The position numbers and the translations under genes were made by a program. The notes beneath the pieces are model-generated. The model did not search any database, was not told where the DNA came from, and saw only the letters and a program-made list of their open reading frames with translations. Of a stretch of DNA of 60,000 nt, positions 53,942 through 60,000 are shown piece by piece; the stretch's first letter is position 1; each line of letters opens with the position of its first letter. Location: contig NZ_PNCO02000001.1 in the NCBI RefSeq assembly GCF_005886105.2, positions 3,362,501 to 3,422,500 on the forward strand, read 5' to 3'. Source of the stretch: Pseudoalteromonas galatheae (GTDB taxonomy: Bacteria; Pseudomonadota; Gammaproteobacteria; Enterobacterales; Alteromonadaceae).

Positions 53942-55515
53942 TACTTAATCTCCGGAGGCGTTGAAAAGGTATGATAAGGAGCTGGAGATGGTACTTGCCA
54001 CTCCAACCCTTCAGCCCCATCCCACACTTTTCCAGGAGCCTGTTCCCCGCCTTTTATACATTTATAAACCACTGCAACAAACAGCAGTTGAGAAAGACCA
54101 AAAGCAAACCCTCCAACACTAATAATCGCGTTGAAATCAGCGAACTGCAGAGCATAATCTGGGATCCGCCTAGGCATGCCAGCAAGACCAACAAAGTGCA
54201 TAGGGAAGAACAATACGTTCACACTAATCAAGGAGAACCAAAAGTGAAATTTAGCCAATTTGATATCAAACATATGCCCCGTCCATTTTGGTAACCAATA
54301 ATATGCTGCGGCCATTATTGAGAACACAGCCCCAGTAACTAACACATAATGGAAGTGAGCGACAACAAAGTAAGTATCGTGATATTGGAAATCCGCGGGT
54401 GTGATCGCTAACATCAACCCTGAAAACCCACCTATTGTGAAAAGCACAATAAATGCAATGGCAAACAACATGGGTACTTCAAAACTAATTGCGCCTCGCC
54501 ACATCGTAGCTACCCAATTAAAAACCTTAACGCCAGTGGGTACTGAGATGAGCATAGTTGCATACATAAAAAACAACTCACCAGCTAAAGGCATACCTGT
54601 GGTAAACATGTGGTGAGCCCAAACGACAAACGACAACAATGCGATCGATGCAGTTGCATAAACCATCGATGCGTAGCCAAACAGTTTCTTTCTTGAAAAT
54701 GTAGGTACTATCGTAGAAATTATGCCGAAGGCGGGTAATATCATGATATATACTTCAGGGTGGCCGAAAAACCAGAATATGTGCTGGAACATCACTGGAT
54801 CACCACCACCTGCAGCATCAAAAAAACTTGTCCCAAAGAACTTGTCGGTCAGCACCATAGTCACAGCGCCAGCAAGTACTGGCATAACTGCTATCAGAAG
54901 GAATGCGGTTATCAACCAAGTCCAGACAAACAAGGGGAGCTTCATCCATGTCATGCCCGGAGCTCTTAAGTTAACAATGGTCACAATCACATTAATAGCG
55001 CCCATGATGGAACTAATACCCATTATATGTACAGAAAACACAAAAAATGCGGTATTGTCGTTGCTGTACGTTGTAGAGAGAGGCGCATAAAAAGTCCAAC
55101 CAAAAGCGGGCCCACCACCTTCCAAAAATAATGACATCAGTAAAATTGCAAACGCGAACGGTAGTATCCAAAAGCTCCAGTTATTCATTCTCGGGAGCGC
55201 CATATCAGGAGCTCCTATCATCATTGGGATCATCCAGTTAGCAAGGCCGGTAAACGCGGGCATCACCGCTCCAAATACCATTATTAGCCCGTGAACTGTC
55301 GTCATTTGATTAAAAAAATGTGGATCTACAAGCTGCAAACCAGGCTGGAAAAGCTCAGCTCTAATCACCATAGCCATGGCACCACCAATTAGAAACATGG
55401 TCAGTGAAAACAATAAATACAATGTTCCAATGTCTTTATGATTTGTTGTAAACAACCAGCGCTTAATACCTTTGGGAGCCGTATGGTGTGAATGTTCTTC
55501 TACGATGGCACTCAT
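53941..55515 (-). CDS. ctaD: Cytochrome c oxidase subunit I
   Basis: 524 residues with twelve helices. MTTVHGLIMVFGAV carries the haem a His, FWFFGHPEVYIM the CuB His-Tyr pair (the cross-linked His and Tyr), WAHHMFT two more CuB His, and VAHFHYVLV the haem a3 and haem a His. It is the catalytic O2-reducing subunit of an aa3-type oxidase. It overlaps coxB by one base. Confidence 0.97.
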   Translation of the reverse strand: MSAIVEEHSHHTAPKGIKRWLFTTNHKDIGTLYLLFSLTMFLIGGAMAMVIRAELFQPGLQLVDPHFFNQMTTVHGLIMVFGAVMPAFTGLANWMIPMMIGAPDMALPRMNNWSFWILPFAFAILLMSLFLEGGGPAFGWTFYAPLSTTYSNDNTAFFVFSVHIMGISSIMGAINVIVTIVNLRAPGMTWMKLPLFVWTWLITAFLLIAVMPVLAGAVTMVLTDKFFGTSFFDAAGGGDPVMFQHIFWFFGHPEVYIMILPAFGIISTIVPTFSRKKLFGYASMVYATASIALLSFVVWAHHMFTTGMPLAGELFFMYATMLISVPTGVKVFNWVATMWRGAISFEVPMLFAIAFIVLFTIGGFSGLMLAITPADFQYHDTYFVVAHFHYVLVTGAVFSIMAAAYYWLPKWTGHMFDIKLAKFHFWFSLISVNVLFFPMHFVGLAGMPRRIPDYALQFADFNAIISVGGFAFGLSQLLFVAVVYKCIKGGEQAPGKVWDGAEGLEWQVPSPAPYHTFSTPPEIK

Positions 55516-56657
55516 TACTTACTCTCCTCTAATGCATTTATCTCACGCTGAATTTGGCTGGGTTGAATAACATCACCAGTGTCGTTACCCCAGCTATTTC
55601 TTTTATAGGTAATTACCCCTGCGATCTGCTTGATCGTTAATTGCTTTGCGAAAGATTGCATGGCAGTCCCAGGCCGACCTAAAAGCAAAATATCTATATG
55701 CTCTTTAACATCTCCTGTGACAACTTTACTCCCTTTCATTGCAGGGAAGACCCCCGGTAGACCAAGCCCTGTAGGTTGATGGCAAGCAGCACAGTAAGCC
55801 ATGTAAGCTTGTTCACCTACCTCCATCAACTCTTCTTTGGTAAGAGTTTGCTGGGCTACTGCTTGTGACTCTGCTTCTGCTTTTGCTTTTTCTTCCTTAG
55901 CCCCCTCCAGCCATTTATCAAATTGATCAGGACTCACAGCCTCGACGACGACGGGCATAAAGCCATGATCTTTTCCACATAATTCAGCACACTGGCCTCT
56001 GTAAATTCCCTCATCATTTACCTTAGTCCATGCTTCATTTATAAAGCCCGGATTGGCATCTTTCTTCACAGCAAAATCAGGCACCCACCAAGAGTGAATA
56101 ACGTCATCAGATGTCATCAAAAAACGAACTTTCCTATCAGTAGGGATAACCAGATGTTTATCTACTTCGAGCAGATAATTTTCATTTTTTTCCTTAAGAT
56201 CACTGATTTCTTCTTTCGGAGTGGATAGTAAAGAATAGAATTCGACGTCATGTCCCATGTACTCATAGTGCCATTTCCACTGCGACCCCGTAACTTTAAT
56301 CGTTAAATCAGCTTTGCTAGTGTCTTCCATAGCAATGAGTGTTTTTGTAGCTGGTATTGCCATGCCAATGAGTATCAGGAAGGGAATAGCAGTCCAAAGT
56401 ATCTCCACTTTGGTGCTTTCATGAAATTGCGCTGCAACAACGCCTTTTGACTTTCTATGTTTTAAAAGCGCCCAAAACATAATCCCAAACACAATCACCC
56501 CAATGACGCAGCATATTAGAAATATGGTCATATGAAGCTCGTATACTTGATGGCTAATGTCTGTAACGCCTTGCCTCATATTGTAAGCGCTGTTAGCGAG
56601 TGAGGGCATGGCGATTAGCACTGCGATCAATGCTACAACTAATCGACAAATTTTCAT
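55515..56657 (-). CDS. coxB: Cytochrome c oxidase subunit II with fused cytochrome c
   Basis: 380 residues. Signal peptide (1-22), two helices, and the CuA domain with GQCAELCGKDHGFM. A C-terminal cytochrome c domain follows, with the haem motif CAACH near residue 289. The fusion makes the enzyme a caa3-type oxidase. GGAG precedes the ATG. First gene of the operon. Confidence 0.96.
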   Translation of the reverse strand: MKICRLVVALIAVLIAMPSLANSAYNMRQGVTDISHQVYELHMTIFLICCVIGVIVFGIMFWALLKHRKSKGVVAAQFHESTKVEILWTAIPFLILIGMAIPATKTLIAMEDTSKADLTIKVTGSQWKWHYEYMGHDVEFYSLLSTPKEEISDLKEKNENYLLEVDKHLVIPTDRKVRFLMTSDDVIHSWWVPDFAVKKDANPGFINEAWTKVNDEGIYRGQCAELCGKDHGFMPVVVEAVSPDQFDKWLEGAKEEKAKAEAESQAVAQQTLTKEELMEVGEQAYMAYCAACHQPTGLGLPGVFPAMKGSKVVTGDVKEHIDILLLGRPGTAMQSFAKQLTIKQIAGVITYKRNSWGNDTGDVIQPSQIQREINALEESK

Positions 56658-57016
56658 TTGACGTCTCCTTCAAGGCGACTCATGGTTGCCTTTTGTTATT
56701 ATTGGATGACTGTCATATTGCCTATTTGTACATAGACTTACTGCACGACTATTAACCAATTAGTCAAAAAATAAACAAAATGCAAGATTTTTGAGAAGAC
56801 TGAATTTAGAATCAAAAATGGGGCTACTGGTAGTAAAACGAAGAGTGATGAAAAATTGTGTATAAAGATCAGAAAACTAAAAAATATTGAGATATGGAAA
56901 AGTCACGATAATTATCTTACTTTCACACAGTTAGAAAAGTTAATTATTACTTTTTTCACTATATATAGTTAAAGCGAGCGCAACTTGATATTTAACGCTA
57001 CGCTCGCCCTCATAAA
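56658..57016. other. Intergenic region before the oxidase operon and after lexA
   Basis: 359 bp of A/T-rich sequence without coding support. It must contain the leftward oxidase promoter, but no single -35/-10 pair stands out. A terminator-like hairpin for lexA occupies the right end. Confidence 0.6.
56972..57008 (-). terminator. Probable lexA terminator
   Basis: Stem GCGAGCG / CGCTCGC with a long loop of about 20 nt; on the minus strand it is followed by TTTAAC. The T-run is short, so confidence is moderate. Confidence 0.55.
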
Positions 57017-57631
57017 CTACATCCAGTCGGCGCTTCTGATCACACCTACGGCTAATCCTTCAATAGAGAAATTTTGATGCTCTAGATCCACTTCGATCGC
57101 TTTAAATTCCTCATTCTCAGCATGCAAGAGAACTTTCTTTCCTTTCTTTTCTAAGCGCTTAACAGTCACGTCCTCTTCTACACGAGCAACTATCACTTGG
57201 CCATTCTCAGCCACTTGAGTGCTATGGACCGCTAGTAGATCACCATCCATAATCCCAATATCTTTCATGCTCATACCATTAACTCTCAAAAGGTAATCAG
57301 CATTCGGTTTAAAAAAACTGGCATCCACATTAAAGTGGCTTTCAACATGTTGCTCTGCCAGTATCGGCTCTCCAGCTGCAACACGGCCAATAATAGGTAA
57401 GCCTAGTTGCTCAGGTTCATCCTCAACAAGTCTAATTCCACGACTTGCTCCTGGGACCATTTCAATAACTCCCTTTTTAGCAAGAGCTTTAAGGTGCTCC
57501 TCTGCTGCGTTTGCACTCTTGAAACCCAAAGCATCAGCTATTTCAGCACGAGTTGGAGGCATGCCAGTATCTTTTATGAATACTTTTATTAATTCAAAGA
57601 TTTGTTCTTGTCGTTTCGTTAGAGGACGCAT
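57017..57631 (-). CDS. lexA: SOS repressor LexA
   Basis: 205 residues from the ATG at 57631. The N-terminal winged helix has [14 protein letters not shown] as recognition region. The cleavage site is Ala86-Gly87 in VAAGEP, and the catalytic dyad is Ser121 (NGMSMKD) and Lys158 (TVKRLE). It represses DNA-damage genes and cleaves itself upon RecA activation. Two SOS boxes upstream show autoregulation. An in-frame ATG at 57646 lies inside the operator and is unlikely. Confidence 0.97.
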   Translation of the reverse strand: MRPLTKRQEQIFELIKVFIKDTGMPPTRAEIADALGFKSANAAEEHLKALAKKGVIEMVPGASRGIRLVEDEPEQLGLPIIGRVAAGEPILAEQHVESHFNVDASFFKPNADYLLRVNGMSMKDIGIMDGDLLAVHSTQVAENGQVIVARVEEDVTVKRLEKKGKKVLLHAENEEFKAIEVDLEHQNFSIEGLAVGVIRSADWM

Positions 57632-57634
57632 TAA

Positions 57635-57650
57635 CTGGTATTCCATACAG
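57635..57650 (-). promoter_or_regulatory. SOS box 2 of lexA (proximal)
   Basis: The minus strand reads CTGTATGGAATACCAG, the CTGT-N8-ACAG consensus with one mismatch. It lies directly before the lexA ATG, where LexA would also block initiation. Confidence 0.8.
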
Positions 57651-57661
57651 TGGTTTATTTA

Positions 57662-57677
57662 CTGTAAGTATATACAG
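57662..57677 (-). promoter_or_regulatory. SOS box 1 of lexA (distal)
   Basis: The minus strand reads CTGTATATACTTACAG, a full match to CTGT-N8-ACAG and close to the E. coli consensus. The two boxes are 27 bp apart centre to centre, like the double lexA operator of E. coli. Confidence 0.92.
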
Positions 57678-57980
57678 CTCAAAAAAAAATCGCAAATGTT
57701 TCTTTATTCAACATATTTTATACCAATTAGCATAATTACACGCTCCATTTTTGAGGCGAGAAAACCTTGTAGATAACACCACTACTGTATCCACTATCAA
57801 CGAGGTACCTACATCCATTTAGGCAAGGCGAAACTTTTCTATTTATTTGTTCTAAATGAGAAATTTTTAACACTATTAGCGTCAGATCTGTTCCTGCTAA
57901 TTGAGCACGTATTAAGACTAATTGCTATTAAGCGTAAGCGAAAACAAGCAAAGACTGACTCTGTGTTCTTTTCATTACAA
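57678..57980. other. Non-coding region upstream of lexA
   Basis: About 300 bp without a credible gene. It contains TTTATACCAATTAGCATAA and AGGCGAAACTTTTC segments that recall dispersed intergenic repeats in Pseudoalteromonas, from memory only. The leftward open frame covering 57839-58156 is in repeated sequence and is rejected. Confidence 0.4.
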
Positions 57981-58046
57981 GCTATCGGCGCTCCCACAAT
58001 GCTGCTCAGTGCTGATGCTATTGTAGGAGTGAGCTTGCCTCGCGAT
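57981..58046. repeat. REP-like palindromic element, copy 1
   Basis: The core GTAGGAGTGAGCTTGC (58022-58037) continues into CTCGCGATG and can fold as GTGAG / CTCGC. To its left GCTCCCACAAT is an imperfect inverted copy, so the pair resembles a REPIN. GCTCAGTGCTGATGC lies between and recurs in copy 2 at a spacing of 272 bp. Confidence 0.6.
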
Positions 58047-58092
58047 GTGTTGATTGCTTGTGATATGTTCTTTTCAAATCCCACATAGCAAA

Positions 58093-58120
58093 AAAACCGC
58101 TGCATTGCTGCAACGGGTTT
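58093..58120 (-). repeat. Degenerate copy of the rRNA terminator hairpin
   Basis: AAACCGCTGCA and TGCAACGGGTTT form a partly mispaired hairpin that matches the functional rRNA terminator at 58669-58700 in its right arm. It belongs to the repeat unit shared with 58355-58382, 262 bp away. Confidence 0.6.
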
Positions 58121-58249
58121 GACGTACATGGAGGTACTAATGTCGATTAGAGCCATGGATGAATACTGTTAATCGACCTTCAATGAGGTCCTAGCTCGCT
58201 ACGAAGTAGGATGTTTTATTCTTTTTGTTTGGGGAGCCCAACAGCTCGG

Positions 58250-58318
58250 CGGGTAAACCACCTCCGACCACGCAGCTCAGTGCTGATGCTGTGGTAGGAG
58301 CGAGTTTACCTCGCGAGG
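58250..58318. repeat. REP-like palindromic element, copy 2
   Basis: GTAGGAGCGAGTTTACCTCGCGAGG (read as GTAGGAGCGAG and CTCGCGAGG) lies at 58294-58318 and folds with GCGAG / CTCGC arms. The left part GGTAAACCACCTCCGACCAC is an imperfect inverted copy of GTGGTAGGAGCGAGTTTACC. It is homologous to copy 1. Confidence 0.65.
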
Positions 58319-58354
58319 TTTTATATCTCAAATCTCTATGCCCCACATAGCAAA

Positions 58355-58382
58355 AAACCCGTCGCATTGCTGCAACGGGTTT
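58355..58382 (-). repeat. Second copy of the rRNA terminator hairpin
   Basis: AAACCCGTCGCA / TGCAACGGGTTT with a short loop, nearly identical to the functional terminator. On the minus strand it is followed by TTTTTTGC, so it may also terminate. Confidence 0.7.
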
Positions 58383-58469
58383 GACGTACATGGATGTACT
58401 AATGTCGATTAGAATCATGGATGAATGCTGTTAATCGACCTTTAATAAGGCCTTGGCTCGCTACGAAGT

Positions 58470-58568
58470 AGGATGTTCTACTTTCACATGGGAAGCCCAC
58501 ACTATCATTGACCGGGGCCGACCCTTCGCGGGGCTCGCCTTCGAGCTGTTTTGTTTCACTTCTGAGTT
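58470..58568 (-). pseudogene. Broken 5S rRNA copy with a 32-bp insertion
   Basis: 58470-58512 matches the 3' part of the intact 5S gene (from GATGTTCTAC to TATCATTGAC, one change). A 32-bp GC-rich segment (58513-58544), absent from the intact gene, follows. Then CTGTTTTGTTTCACTTCTGA resumes the 5S sequence up to 58568, where homology stops. The 5' part of the gene is missing, so it is not functional. Confidence 0.82.
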
Positions 58569-58668
58569 TGGGTGACAAGAAACCGAAGCAACGCTTCGCA
58601 GTTCGGGGAAATGAGCGCATGGATAAGCGAAGGGGAGATACTACATGGTAGTACTTTACTTCAAATGC

Positions 58669-58700
58669 AAAAAAACCCGTCGCATTTCTGCAACGGGTTT
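58669..58700 (-). terminator. rRNA operon terminator
   Basis: Stem AAACCCGT / ACGGGTTT extended by GCA / TGC with one mismatch and a TTTC loop. On the minus strand a run of seven Ts follows. It lies 11 bp after the 5S 3' end. Confidence 0.9.
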
Positions 58701-58710
58701 CTTTTATTTG

Positions 58711-58827
58711 GCCCTGACGATGTTCTACTTTCACATGGGAAGCCCACACTATCATCGACGCTGTTTTGTTTCACTTCTGAGTTCGGCATGGGGTCAGGTG
58801 GTTCCAAAACGCTATGGTCATCAGGAA
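58711..58827 (-). rRNA. rrf: 5S rRNA
   Basis: The minus strand shows the gammaproteobacterial 5S landmarks GACCATAGCG, GGAACCACCTGACCCCATGC, CGAACTCAGAAGTGAAAC and GATGATAGTGTGGG. Length is about 117 nt; the complementary ends CCTGATGA and TCGTCAGG form helix I. Ends are placed from this pairing and may be off by a few bases. Confidence 0.95.
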
Positions 58828-58942
58828 ATTCTGTTCATTAATGAAGTATCCTTCATTAATATAAATCTGGAAAAAGCTTATTAAATTCTTCTGTCTACTT
58901 CAGTCTATTAACTTCTGTCGCTTATAAACCACTTTGGCGTTG
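58828..58942 (-). other. 23S-5S internal spacer
   Basis: About 115 bp of A/T-rich transcribed spacer. No tRNA gene is visible in it. A helix between sequences flanking 23S is expected for processing. Confidence 0.75.

Positions 58943-60000
<1,058 letters not shown>

Larger units (their letters stand above)
58081..58480. repeat. Tandem repeat units with rRNA-operon tail sequence (262-bp period)
   Basis: The segment from CCACATAGCA through the terminator-like hairpin, GACGTACATGGAGGTAC, GTCGATTAGAGCCATGGATG and TTAATCGACCTT to GCTCGCTACGAAGTAGGATGT occurs at about 58081-58216 and again at 58343-58476 with few changes. A third, functional relative of the hairpin and 5S part follows at 58669-58827. 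Units end in sequence resembling the 3' end of 5S rRNA. Confidence 0.75.

Noticed and set aside
57721..57780. TATACCAATTAGCATAA as a mobile repeat end
   Set aside because: It recalls a dispersed Alteromonadales repeat, but I see only one copy here and no matching partner end.
57839..58156. Leftward open frame with an ISTSMYVKPVAAM-type start
   Set aside because: It lies in the repeat units, and its start region recurs almost unchanged at 58191-58418; it also reads through a terminator-like hairpin and a palindromic element.
58191..58755. Two leftward open frames in the rRNA-tail array
   Set aside because: They translate the repeats, the broken 5S and the rRNA terminator. Coding is not credible.

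Overview
The window looks like a chromosome segment of a marine gammaproteobacterium of the order Alteromonadales, most likely Pseudoalteromonas. The reasons are the A+T-rich base composition, the rRNA sequences, the complete gspC-N block, the ompR-envZ/greB/tex neighbourhood, and the caa3 oxidase cluster beside lexA. The genus call rests on recalled family resemblance, not on a database search.

Two rRNA operons, both transcribed leftwards, bracket the segment. At the left edge are the 5' end of a 16S gene (1-67), its leader and two very good promoters (to 486). At the right edge are a 23S 3' portion (58943-60000), 5S and terminator. Beyond that terminator lies about 900 bp of degenerate tandem copies of the rRNA-operon tail, including a broken 5S and REP-like palindromes.

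Region by region: 680-10041 holds housekeeping and small genes: a membrane-anchored RRM protein, murI, a DUF5610-like protein, trmA, a DUF523 protein, two tandem dsbA paralogues, srkA, ccoG, two short unknown genes and a UPF0149-type gene. 10148-21461 is a compact type II secretion operon, gspCDEFGHIJKLMN, with mostly overlapping or nearly overlapping junctions. 21737-24806 holds hslR, hslO and pckA, with a striking double operator in front of pckA. 24965-25921 holds a small Cys-rich peptide gene resembling a RiPP precursor and a convergent unknown protein. 25946-31080 holds envZ/ompR, greB and tex. 31197-39912 holds a SprA-related zincin-like protein with a small partner, bioH, a comF-type gene, an M14 carboxypeptidase, nfuA, a small membrane protein, a MATE exporter and a polysaccharide deacetylase. 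39946-48419 is a complete chemosensory operon (STAS-cheY-cheA-cheW-MCP-cheR-cheD-cheB). Its receptor carries three tandem PAS modules and ends in WEEF, as in the Aer2/Che2 (F7) class. 48575-56657 is the aa3/caa3 cytochrome c oxidase operon with its assembly factors (cox11, SURF1, ctaA, cyoE, sco). lexA follows with two SOS boxes.

Most of the window is ordinary core genome. The points most worth a second look are the orphan Cys-rich peptide, the paired palindromic operators before pckA, the triple-PAS receptor with predicted haem ligands, and the rRNA-tail repeat array with REP-like elements. I see no CRISPR array, tRNA, transposase, prophage or defence island.
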